From Neocallimastix lanati (nom. inval.) (taxonomy: Eukaryota; Neocallimastigomycota; Neocallimastigomycetes; Neocallimastigales; Neocallimastigaceae): a DNA stretch of 64,000 nt. Shown one piece after another: positions 14,601 through 23,455 of this stretch (position 1 is the first letter of the stretch; every line of letters begins with the position of its first letter). A model generated the notes under the pieces. It made no database searches and was not told the origin of the DNA. It was given only the letters and a program-made list of their open reading frames with translations. The translations under genes were made by a program, and so were the position numbers. The stretch covers positions 310,501 through 374,500 of the forward strand of contig JACVTC010000068.1 in the NCBI GenBank assembly GCA_016946835.1. The letters run 5' to 3'.

Positions 14601-15787
14601 TCTATATCGTCGTCAGCATATAAAGAAGGTAAATTATATTCTTCGTCGTAAGGTTTTTTGTTTATTAGATTGAAATTTCCTGGAATTTCTTCTTCAAAAA
14701 CAGCGTCTCGAACTACATGAGTTTTTAATGTTTCATAATCCATAATAATATATCCATTTGCATTTATATCATATCCTAAAAATATACCTGGTTTTGAGTT
14801 TGAATGAAATTTATTTTCTTTTAAATTTGGATCTATATAATAGTAAGCTTTACAACCAAAGACTTTTAATTTATCTATATTCACCGGTTTTTTGTAATAA
14901 AGTTCATCAGGGATTTTAAGGTCAATAGAACTTCTTGGAGTTATATTATAAATATAATTAGCGGTTTTAATTGCATCTTCCCAAAAATTTTCACTAAGTT
15001 TTGCTTGGTTTAACATTACTTTCACTGCATTCTCCAAGGTACCATTTAGTCTTTCAGCTCTGCCATTACTCTGGGGGTTTCTTGGAACAATAAGTCTTCT
15101 TTGAATACCATTTTCTGAACAAAATGTTACAAATTTATTAGATGTGTATTCTTTTCCATTATCTGATTGAATCTTAACAACAGTTAAGTTTTCTTCATTG
15201 GAGACCATTTTAACAAATTGAGCGAAAATATCTGTGACCTCAGATCTTTTCTTCATCAAATAGATCCAGCTTTTACGACTATAATCATCCAGAAAGGTAA
15301 TTACATATTTATAATTATTTCTTGATAATTTAAGAGGTCCTAACACGTCTGAATGAATTAATTCCAAAGGTCTTGAAGCGCGGGAGGTAGATTTATTGAA
15401 TGATGCCTTTTTTAATTTTGAAGTTTCACAATCAATACAATTATTTTTCTTAAGATTGTGTCCTTCAAGATATTTTCTTAAGTTATTGTTATAAAAATGG
15501 CATAGTCTTAAATGCCATATCTTTTCGGAATAGTCGTCTAGCTCAAGATTATAAATATTTTGGTCGTTGTTTATATTCCATCTTTTAGACACAATGATAT
15601 TGCATATATTGGCATCATTTTCTTTTGCGATACATAATAAATTCTGGTTCTTATTGGCGAGTCTAAAATATATGTTGTCATCTATAAGTATATAATCAGC
15701 TAGATAACCTGCTTTCCTTAAAATACTATACGAAATAAGATTCTTGTTGAGTTCCTTGGAATATAGTACATCTTCTATTTCGAAAGG
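11648..15787 (-). CDS. Copia pol: protease end, integrase, reverse transcriptase, RNase H
   Basis: This is the same frame as gag and is open for about 1,380 codons after the TAA. It begins with the protease tail (EDVLYSKELNKNLIS). The integrase follows with its zinc site (LRLCH with C-I-D-C), then its three acidic residues in HSDVLGP, QSDNGKEY and SNGRAERLN. A very long Asn-rich linker of some 450 residues comes next. Reverse transcriptase has KARLVVKGYNQ, QLDVKGAYLNAKL and the catalytic LYVDDMLITG. RNase H has YTDSDFARD, STAEAEYIALSEA and a final LADILTKDV. All catalytic motifs I can check are present. The C-terminus overlaps the 3' LTR by a few bases. No ATG start is implied; expression would need readthrough from gag. 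Confidence 0.93.
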   Translation of the reverse strand, partial: PFEIEDVLYSKELNKNLISYSILRKAGYLADYILIDDNIYFRLANKNQNLLCIAKENDANICNIIVSKRWNINNDQNIYNLELDDYSEKIWHLRLCHFYNNNLRKYLEGHNLKKNNCIDCETSKLKKASFNKSTSRASRPLELIHSDVLGPLKLSRNNYKYVITFLDDYSRKSWIYLMKKRSEVTDIFAQFVKMVSNEENLTVVKIQSDNGKEYTSNKFVTFCSENGIQRRLIVPRNPQSNGRAERLNGTLENAVKVMLNQAKLSENFWEDAIKTANYIYNITPRSSIDLKIPDELYYKKPVNIDKLKVFGCKAYYYIDPNLKENKFHSNSKPGIFLGYDINANGYIIMDYETLKTHVVRDAVFEEEIPGNFNLINKKPYDEEYNLPSLYADDDIDDYEDINIEDKETFDDNPKSRIFIDPMLSTQQTYTHINNNEDHNINNKKRKLEKAKNNDKNMSNTNTTVENTNNKNNKLNNTDNIMNNINNTFNNKHDTSNNTNNTKKYMKNDIDNKNNRKILFENNNNFIKDLNINEDKQKYENTIIDTYNKDKIIDSNNSNQEYMKNNRNENNDIDKINKAANKNIQYYKNKIRKSNYNIYKLMNGLNDVIQNNNYIKKLIENNIPFNVQEVNKQYNNNKYNNIKLLPYQDKQGNNDKIFDKFQNSPDKYENSNNSKIDPVNKISNEVNKKILIENKNNSIDNPVNPENPEILCNKNLDLNENNSKNKNEIKLLVKNKKSEDLNFKEKEEVKNKTKIKILKNKKYKITNEKKNFINEKFSIIEKKLNKLNNFNKFNFTKNKVIHNKDEKFRTKNFNEEFDNNLIKANTSCNNNINNDQKLIIRVKRPGMPLENNKHKVQKMEEISNITNNNPKDYYEAIICEESEEWIKAISTELQNLKENNTMTIISELPEGIKPLSPRWVFTKKYDGNNNLEKYKARLVVKGYNQIEGVDYELTFSPTLPVESLRLTIALASLFNWNIQQLDVKGAYLNAKLHNDIYMKLPEGHENYNEGYCKLNKALYGLKQAGREWNQTISKFLIKKGLYQLRSEQCLFVKWDNKNNVICLVALYVDDMLITGIKEEIFNIVNIIKSNFKISKCEEINHILGLNVRKNKFGYTISQENYIENILKKFNIKENQKVSTPCTGDDVKLINKTPFDKTIYQSAVGCLIHVSKSTRPDISFSVSKASRKNSNPTVSDWNKVVNILKYLNQTKNYCISYKNKGELIGYTDSDFARDLSNSKSTSGNIFFLASGPIAWMSRQQQSVTRSTAEAEYIALSEAVANGLWIKNMLNEMFKKKFVINLNGDNRASLFAAENYAISKKLRHVRVSYHYFKENIERKEVILHYIKSEENLADILTKDVNKNQITNFANKVFDNTLFREEC

Positions 15788-17275
15788 TTAATTATTGATA
15801 TATCCTGATAATGTTCCTATTTTGGTAATCCTAATTTTTGCTTTGTTTGGCAGGATGAGATTTATTTTGTATTCTCTTATATCTTTAAGGAATTCAATGG
15901 AATTTGTAACATGAACTGATGCTCCAGAATCAATAGTGAATAACAACGATGGAACACCTATGCAATTACACGAATTAGTTTCAATATATTGTTTAATTAT
16001 TTCCTTGTTTTCGTCATTTGTGACAATTTTGTTAATTATTGGCGGAATTATTTTATCAATAATGTTATCAACTCTTGAGATATTCTTGGTTATTCTTCCA
16101 GCATTTTTTGGGGTGTGTTGACGGTTGATGAAGTTTAAATTATTGGTTTCATATAGAGGGATTTCTGGAATTTCTTCATTTTCACTTTCTTCTCCTAAAC
16201 TTTGAATTTCTATTGAGTTAATTTCTCTTGTTTCAGTTTCAGATGATGATGTATCATTATCATAGCAAAATTCAATATCATTTAGTTCATCTTCTCTCAG
16301 ATTTAATTGACTAAATTTCTTAGCTATGACTTTTATTTTGTTATTCGGATTTTTAGGGTTAAACGGGCATTTAAAAGCTAGATGATTTTCATTATTGCAT
16401 ATAAAGCAGTATTTTTTATTTGAATAATTTTTTCTATTATAACTATTATTACCGAAATTATCGTTACTATTTCTATAATGATTATTATTTTGACTATATC
16501 TTTTTTTGCCAAACTCCTTATTATGATGTTTAGAGTGATGATATTCACTTTTACCATGTTTATTATGGTGAGTATTCAATTTACTATATTTACTTCTGCT
16601 GTCATTCCTGGAAATGAATGATACTTCTTTTTCATCCTCATGAATATATGTCTGACGGTTTCTGATTTGTTTTTTCATGTCTTCTAAAATTTTATCAATG
16701 TCGTCAGAGATACTGCATCTAATTTCTAGAAAGTTTATTTGTTTCTCGGGCAGTCCTTTGTATAAATAAGTTAACTTTTCTCTATTATTAAGTTTTATAT
16801 TTAGCTCGCTCAATTTTCCTATGATTTCCAAAAATTCATCAATGTAGTTTATGACTTCTTTTTCATTACTGGCGTTTAAGTTTTCTAGTTTCCTATAGAG
16901 TTTGGGGATTTCATTCAGTTCTTCTTCCTTATATTTTTTCTCTAGTAACTTTATTAATGCATAAGCTGATTTTTTTTCTTCTGTTTTATTCTTTATAAAC
17001 GCTTTGATTTTTGAATTCACAGACCTTTTGGTGAAACTAATGACCTTTGAGTTGTTCATCTTGTGCTTCCTAATTTTCTCTTCCCCTTCTTCAGATAGTC
17101 CGGTGTGTTTATCAGTATACTTGGCGGTAGTTTCATTTATAATCTCTTCGATATCTCTCTCTACATATTCCCCAAGTCCGGCTCCATCTAATTCTAATTT
17201 GAAATCTTCGTACCAATCTTTATAATTGGTCTCTGTCAGGACGTAGTCCATACTATGAATGATTACATCAGACAT
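15788..17275 (-). CDS. Copia gag and start of protease
   Basis: Starts ATG at 17275 (MSDVIIHSMDYVL), 190 bases inside the 5' LTR. It encodes 495 residues: a Copia-type capsid region (residues about 1-215), a basic His/Asn/Lys stretch, and a CCHC zinc knuckle (CFICNNENHLAFKC, C-x2-C-x4-H-x4-C) that would bind genomic RNA. An acidic stretch follows, then the start of the aspartic protease with its catalytic D-S-G-A-S (FTIDSGASVHVTN). Translation stops at TAA 15788-15790, inside the protease and before the conserved D-V-L-Y motif. That motif is found in the same frame just downstream, so gag and pol are separated by one in-frame stop rather than by a frameshift. It may be a nonsense mutation or a stop that is read through. 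Confidence 0.92.
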   Translation of the reverse strand: MSDVIIHSMDYVLTETNYKDWYEDFKLELDGAGLGEYVERDIEEIINETTAKYTDKHTGLSEEGEEKIRKHKMNNSKVISFTKRSVNSKIKAFIKNKTEEKKSAYALIKLLEKKYKEEELNEIPKLYRKLENLNASNEKEVINYIDEFLEIIGKLSELNIKLNNREKLTYLYKGLPEKQINFLEIRCSISDDIDKILEDMKKQIRNRQTYIHEDEKEVSFISRNDSRSKYSKLNTHHNKHGKSEYHHSKHHNKEFGKKRYSQNNNHYRNSNDNFGNNSYNRKNYSNKKYCFICNNENHLAFKCPFNPKNPNNKIKVIAKKFSQLNLREDELNDIEFCYDNDTSSSETETREINSIEIQSLGEESENEEIPEIPLYETNNLNFINRQHTPKNAGRITKNISRVDNIIDKIIPPIINKIVTNDENKEIIKQYIETNSCNCIGVPSLLFTIDSGASVHVTNSIEFLKDIREYKINLILPNKAKIRITKIGTLSGYINN

Positions 17276-17439
17276 TTTTTTTTTTTGTTTACTTTTCTTT
17301 TGTTTATTATTATTTTTTATTATTTATAAAAGTTTTATTTATTTATTTTGTCGATTACTCAATTATCGACAACACTAATTATAACTAATTACTAAATTCC
17401 TCAATATATTTTTCACACATAAATGTATCTTAAAAACAC

Positions 17440-17464
17440 TATAGAGTCACTGAGACTCTTAATC
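17440..17464 (-). promoter_or_regulatory. Copia primer-binding site (half tRNA-Lys type)
   Basis: On the minus strand GATTAAGAGTCTCA follows the 5' LTR with no gap. It is complementary to TGAGACTCTTAATC, whose central GACTCTTAATC is the conserved anticodon region of tRNA-Lys(CUU). The downstream bases can fold back (AGAGTC with GACTCT). The same 14 bases begin the interior of both non-coding LTR elements. Confidence 0.8.
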
Positions 17465-17829
17465 TGACAAAAAATCGTAAATAAATATTTACTTTTTACT
17501 AAAAGTTTTTATTTTTATTAAAGAACCTATTTTTTAATAATAATACATGATTTAATATTTTTTATATTCATAAAAATTACATTCAATGGAACGTACATAT
17601 TTATTATATTAAATACATGACTTATTAGAAATAATATAAAAGAGGCTTATAAAAAATTTTAAAAATATATTATTTGTATCATAAACTATATAAACTATAT
17701 ATTATTGTAATATATCCTATTTATTTATAATATACTATTTAATATTTAATATTTAAAATTATAATAAAATAAAAGTATTGAACAAAGTGTTAATTAAAAA
17801 TTTAAACTAAAAATACTAATTTTCTAACA
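17465..17829 (-). repeat. 5' LTR of the Copia element
   Basis: 365 bp; on the minus strand it starts TGTTAGAAAATTAG and ends TTTTTTGTCA. The primer-binding site follows immediately. Confidence 0.95.
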
Positions 17830-17874
17830 AAATGCAATCTGGCGAAATGCAATTTGGCGAAATGCCCCACACCC

Positions 17875-18232
17875 TTTTTTTTTTTTTAATGTTAAATAGA
17901 AATACCTAACCTAATTATTATTTATTTAAGTGTTGTATTTCGCCAAAAATTGAATTTCGTCCAGTTGAATTTCGCCAAATTCTTGGTGGCTTATAAATTT
18001 ACGTCATAAAATATCACCACAATTATTATTAACACCATATAGTGAATATATGGCTTTTAAAAATTGTAGAAAAAGCCACAAAATTATGATACAATTAGAT
18101 ATACGACCCACGTAAGATTACGTGTTTGAAAATTTTTGAGAATTGTAATTTTATTTATTTAATTAATTAATTATTATTCATTAAAATTTTAATATAATTA
18201 AGTGGCTTAAATTTTAAAATATTTAAGCCATA
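17875..18232. other. Right subterminal part of the MULE unit, non-coding
   Basis: Contains further diverged copies of the GAATTTCGCCAAA motif (about 17938-17980) and inverted GTGGCTT/AAGCCAC words (about 17985-18230). No open frame is seen. It resembles the sequence at 33952-34260, so it is probably subterminal element DNA. Confidence 0.55.
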
Positions 18233-18282
18233 CAATAAAATACAAATTTTTGTATTAAAAATTTTCGAAATGCACACTCCCC
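18233..18282 (-). repeat. Right terminal inverted repeat of the MULE unit
   Basis: Ends TTTTCGAAATGCACACTCCC and is the reverse complement of 7101-7151 with few mismatches. Confidence 0.75.
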
Positions 18283-18329
18283 GCATGTAATTTGTAATAG
18301 AATTAAACATTAGTTATTAGTTACTCAAG

Positions 18330-18411
18330 TAACTCACAAAGCAGCTCTTTATCATAAAATATATTAATAAAGTTGACATAATTATAAAACCCAAACTATT
18401 GACTTTTAACA
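18330..18411 (+). repeat. LTR remnant of the non-coding element family
   Basis: CTCTTTATCATAAAATATAT and the following TTGACATAATTATAAA match the 3' third of the 196-bp LTR at 4797, ending TTTTAACAG as in copy 2. The 5' part is missing or diverged. Confidence 0.7.
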
Positions 18412-18620
18412 GAAATAATTAATATTTACTTTAATTTTCTTTTAAAATTAACTTATTTTAATATATTAAGTTTAAAATAGCAAAAATTAGTATAGCTTGA
18501 TATTACTTTTATTTTTTTATGATTATTATTTAAATAACAAAAATTAGTATAGTTTTATATTACTTATATTATTTTATTATAATAGTTATTAAATAAGATA
18601 TATTCTTAATGTTGTGTTAT

Positions 18621-18885
18621 TTCATATTTAATAATAAGAATTTAATTTTTACAATACTAATTACTAATAATAATAAAGTACTTTAAAATTTTATTTAAAT
18701 ATTATTCATTTTTTATTTTATTTTAATACATCATTTTCTATTATATATATCTATATATTTTTATTAAAAATAATATTATGCTTTATCATAATTTTATTAA
18801 ACTAATAGGTATTTATTTTATATTTTACTTTATCATTAATATATATAACCCATTGACTTCTATTATTTATATATCTTTTAATGAT

Positions 18886-18936
<51 letters not shown>

Positions 18937-19450
18937 ATTATTAATTTACAATTCATTTTTATTCACGGACATATAAAAAGAATGTAATATACTTTAATTA
19001 TTTCTAACTTTATAATTAATTTAGTTTTTAAATATTTTAATTTTTTTTTTTTTTTATTTCATATTTAATAATAAGAATTTAATTTTTACGATACTAATTA
19101 CTAATAATAATAAAGTACTTTAAAATTTTATTTAAATATTATTCATTTTTTATTTTATTTTAATACATCATTTTCTATTATATATATCTATATATTTTTA
19201 TTAAAAATAATATTATGCTTTATTATAATTTTATTAAACTAATAGGTATTTTTATCATTAATATATATAACCCATTGACTTCTATTATTTATATATCTTT
19301 TAATGATAATTAAAAAAAGAAAAAAAAATTATTAATTTACAATTCATTTTTTATTCACAGACATATAAAAAGGATGTAATATACTTTAATTATTTCTATC
19401 TTTATAATTAATTTAGTTTTTAAATATTTTAATTTTTTTTTTTTTTTTTT
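18621..19450. repeat. Tandem duplication downstream of transporter gene A
   Basis: About 400 bp starting TTTCATATTTAATAATAAGA (18621 and 19057) is repeated head to tail and includes the words ACCCATTGACTTCTATTATT and CATATAAAAAGRATGTAATA. The units are separated by poly(A)/poly(T). It lies in the 3' flank of the minus-strand gene ending at 19694. Confidence 0.9.
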
Positions 19451-19522
19451 TTTTTTTTATTTATTTATTTATTTTAATTTATTTTAATAATTCTTAAATT
19501 ATCTATTATTGAATTTTTTCTA

Positions 19523-19556
<34 letters not shown>

Positions 19557-19693
19557 TTATATATTTTATAAAATTATCTATTATTATTAGAATTTTTATT
19601 TATTTATTTATTTATTTATTTAAATAGTTCCTAAAATTATCCATGATTATATTTTTTTTTCTTTTTTTTTTATTTTATATTTTATTTTAATTT

Positions 19694-19987
19694 TTATTTT
19701 TTTTTACTTCTATATTTTTTCATTCCTGGAATTAATGCTACCACAGACGATAAGATTCCAAATGTAGAGAAAATTAAACAACACTTAAAGAAAGAAGAAT
19801 TATATCGATTAACATTTGGTTCATCTCCATCTAATAATGCTACTAATGATGAACTAATCATTGGACCTAATAATTATATTATTTATAGATTAAAATATTA
19901 GAATTCATTTATTAAATATTCATTATTTAAAAAATAAAAATAAAATAAAAAATACTTATTATAGTATACTATATATATAATTTTTAT

Positions 19988-20018
<31 letters not shown>

Positions 20019-20611
20019 TAATTAATTTTAATGTTAATCATATAATAATTTTTTTTCTTTTTTTTTTTTTTTACCTGCAATAAAACCAACATTCATTGCC
20101 ATATTTCCTAATGAAAAAACTCTTGTATATTTATTATGAGCTTCTTCATTACCCCCTTCAGTGTCTTCTTCTGAATTAATTTCTGTTTCATTTATTTTTG
20201 TATCTGATTTTTCAAAAATTTTATCTTCTTTTGTCTCAATAGTTAATTTAACATTATTTTCATCGTCTAAGGTATTTTCTGATATATCATCAGAAAGATC
20301 CATTTCTATTTCCTTGACAAATTTTTCTTCTTTTTGTTTTCTTTCTAATAAATTATCATAAGCTTCAGCTAACATTGGTTGTAAAGATGAATCAATGGCA
20401 CCACTACCACAGCCCATCAAGAATAAAAAGATTGCTGAAGTATATATTAAACTTTTTGTTGGTATAACAATCTTTAATTTAAAAATAATATATATAAATA
20501 ATTATAATTACAAATATTTATTCATAAATATTTGAATTATTATAAGAAAAAAAAAATAAAATAAAATATTAGTTAAACTAATTTATTATTTGATTTAATT
20601 AAATTCATTAA

Positions 20612-20648
<37 letters not shown>

Positions 20649-20898
20649 GTATAATATATATTTAGATTTAGATTTAGATTTAGATTTTTTATTTTCATTT
20701 ATATTTACGAATAAAAATTATTTTATCTTATCTGTATATTTATTTTTACACTATTACACCATTAATTTACTTACCAAAAAAATTAAACTAACCACTATCA
20801 TTCCAGTAAGAATAACATAATGACGTCCAACTTTATAACCATATTTACCTATTCATTTAATATAATATTTAAAAATAAAAATAGAGAGTATAATTCAT

Positions 20899-20949
<51 letters not shown>

Positions 20950-22498
20950 TTTTAAAATATTAAATATATTTTAAATTTTTTTTTTTTTTTTTTTAATTTC
21001 GATAAAATATATATATATATATATATATACAAATTTTAAAATATTAAGTATATTTTAAATTTTTTTTTTTTTTTTAATTTCGATAATATATATATATATA
21101 TATATTCATATTGATATTGATATTGATATTTAAAATATATTTTAAATTTACCTAAAATTGGCATAAAAATAGTATAAGATAATGGTGAAAAAGCAAAAAG
21201 AATACCAGATTTAAAGGTATTCCAATGATTTTCAGTTAACTTCATCCAATAATTTGGAAGGATTGGTTCAATATAAGATACTTGTATATTTCCAACAAAA
21301 CTTAAATATACTAAAGCTAAAACAGGGGTATACTTTAAAATTTGCCAATTGGATAAATTTTTTTGTAATGAAATTGATTTTTCTTTTTCACTTAATTCTA
21401 ATGATGATGATGATGATTTACTTTTCTTTTTTATAGCTCTATAAGGTGAATTAATGAAAAAGTGAATAGAACTAAAGGCCAATATATATGATAAACTACA
21501 GAATCCAAATGGAACAATACGAGCATATGATCCTAATCCCATACTTTCTCCAAGCTAATATTTACAATATAATTTAAATTTATGTATTAATTTATAATAA
21601 ATTTATATAAAAAAAAATAAAAAAAAATTAATAATTAAAAATCTTATTTAGTATAATAAATTAAAAAAAAAAATAAAAATTTTTTATAAAATAAATATTT
21701 GTGGGGAAATATAATTAGATGTTTTTTTTTTTTTTTTTTTTTTTTAAATTTCGTACCGAATATAAAATTCCACCCAAAACTGGACCAAATAATACACCAA
21801 AAGCTATGCCACTTCCAGCCTAAAGAAAATATAAAAAAAAAAAAAAAAAATTAATATATTTTAATAATATCGATGGTTTTTTTTTTTTTTTTTTTTTTTT
21901 TATTATTATTATTATTATTGGTTATTATCAGTATTTTATTTAAAATTTTATATTTACAAAATTTTAATTCTATGCTAATATAAAATAATAAAAGTATATA
22001 TAGAATATATATATAAAATAATTTTATAAAATTATATATACTATCATTTTATATATTTTTACCTTTGACATAATTTCACCTCTTTCTTTATCTGTTTTAT
22101 AATGATTTGCTAAAAGTGAAAAACTTGAAGAAGCTATTAAAGAACTTCCAATACCATGAAATCCTCTAGCAGCCACATAGCTTGGAAATTTTCTTCCAAA
22201 AATATATATTAATGATGCAATTAAATCGAAACATAACCCTATTTTTACATATATTTATTTAGTACTTTTTAAAAAAAAAAAAAAAAATAAAAATAATAAT
22301 AATAATAATAATAATAATATTTAACTTTTTATTAATAGTAAATTTTACCTAATTGTGTCATTAATTTCAATTGTAATTTATCAGAAATTTTTCCAATTAA
22401 TAAACCTGTACACAGTTGCGATATACCTTGTATTTATATATATATATATATTTGAATATATTGAATGATAATTATACGTTTTTAAATAGTTATATATA

Positions 22499-22538
<40 letters not shown>

Positions 22539-22554
22539 ATATATATACAATAAG

Positions 22555-22616
<62 letters not shown>

Positions 22617-23455
22617 TAACAATAATAAATTCAAATTAATTTTAATTAATTATACTAATATCAAATAACAAAATGATTTTCAAATTGAAATTTCAAATTT
22701 CATTTTAATTAATTAAACTATTTTCAAATAACAAAAAATGATTTTCAAATTAAAATTTCAGATTTCATTTTAATGAATTAAAATAATTTCATATAACAAA
22801 AAATGATTTTCAAATTGAAATTTCAAATTTCATTTTAATTAATTTAATTAATTTAATTATTTTCAAATAACAAAAAATGATTTTCAAATTGAAATTTCAA
22901 ATTTCATTTTAATTAATTTTATTAATTTAATTATTTTCAAATAACTAAAAATGATTTTCAAATTAAAATTTCAAATTTCATTTTAATTTATTATCTCAAA
23001 GTATATTTATAGAAATTCAAAAAGTATCTAACAAAGTGTTTTTAAAAGAATAAATTCAATTCTATACTTAATTATCTGAATATAAAATTATAATAAAGGA
23101 ATTTCGAATTAATTAATAAATGGTATTATAATAATATAATTTTCTAATTTAAATGAAAATTTTACGAATACAATATTTGATTATAGAATTATAATTTTTC
23201 ATTTAACTTTTATTTTATTTCTAAAATTTAACTTTTTATTCATTGAATATAAATTTCTTTTTATTTTTTATATTAGTATTCATTAAAATACTCAAAATAT
23301 TAATTACCTTTCATAGAATATACAAAACCAACTTTAAATTCATCTATTTTACCATAGTCAATTTTAAATAAATCATTTACAATTGGAACAACAATAGTTA
23401 CCATGATATAATCAGCTAATAAAGCTGAAAAAATAGCAAATGTTGCTTTATTCAT
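19694..23455 (-). CDS. SLC18-like (vesicular amine transporter type) MFS antiporter, gene A
   Basis: Eight exons with GT-AG introns and consistent phases: 23455-23308, 22426-22349, 22238-22063, 21819-21757, 21554-21152, 20848-20775, 20471-20075, 19866-19694; 503 residues. TM1 reads LLADYVMVTIIVPII, with Asp15 where vesicular amine transporters have their conserved TM1 Asp. A TM2-3 motif-A relic (GKISDK) follows. TM5 carries the antiporter motif C (GVLFGPVLGG). The second half has EPILPNYW, then GAIDSSLQPMLAEAYD with Asp341, matching the TM10 Asp of that family, then GFIAGP. The TM11 acidic site appears to be Asn437. An acidic insert of about 70 residues sits between TM10 and TM11. The likely role is proton-coupled export or vesicular uptake of a cationic or small organic solute; the substrate is unknown. 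It is a tandem paralogue of the gene at 26552-30185. Confidence 0.88.
22655..22995. repeat. Tandem repeat inside intron 1 of transporter gene A
   Basis: Five copies of a 65-74 bp unit with the core AAATGATTTTCAAATTGAAA. This repeat and an AAT array (22558-22617) expand intron 1 to about 880 bp. Confidence 0.92.

Larger units (their letters stand above)
11289..17829 (-). mobile_element. Nearly complete Copia retrotransposon
   Basis: The element is 6,541 bp, in minus orientation, with LTRs of 365 bp at 17465-17829 (5') and 11289-11653 (3'). I could find only one difference between the LTRs (position about 11502 versus 17678). The target duplication AAATG lies at 11284-11288 and 17830-17834. 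Read on the minus strand, the element has LTR TGTTAG...TGTCA, primer-binding site GATTAAGAGTCTCA, a leader with a stem-loop (17348-17372), gag-protease, integrase, reverse transcriptase and RNase H, then polypurine tract TTTAGGGAGGAA and the 3' LTR. The only break seen in the coding frame is one TAA in the protease region. This is a young insertion. Confidence 0.96.
10977..17874. mobile_element. MULE-type MITE split by a Copia insertion
   Basis: The left part (10977-11288) and right part (17835-17874) together match the reverse complement of the intact 350-bp MITE at 33283-33632. The ends are GGGAGAGTTGCATTTCGCC and GGCGAAATGCCCCACACCC. The inserted Copia duplicates AAATG from the MITE's own repeat unit. 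Flanking T runs fit a T-tract target, so no informative MITE target duplication can be read here. Confidence 0.85.
7101..18282 (-). mobile_element. Outer Mutator-like (MULE) unit containing nested elements
   Basis: The left end GGGGAGTGTGCATTTCGAAA (from 7101) and the right end (to 18282) are inverted copies matching over about 50 bp with few differences. The left end is partly duplicated (second copy from about 7154). Between them lie a minisatellite, the MULE transposase pseudogene (minus strand) and a MITE that carries a Copia insertion. I found no convincing 8-10 bp target duplication: the flanks are TATTTTACG on the left and GCATGTAAT on the right. The two ends could therefore belong to different insertions of one family. 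The inverted match is seen; membership in one element is inferred. Confidence 0.5.
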
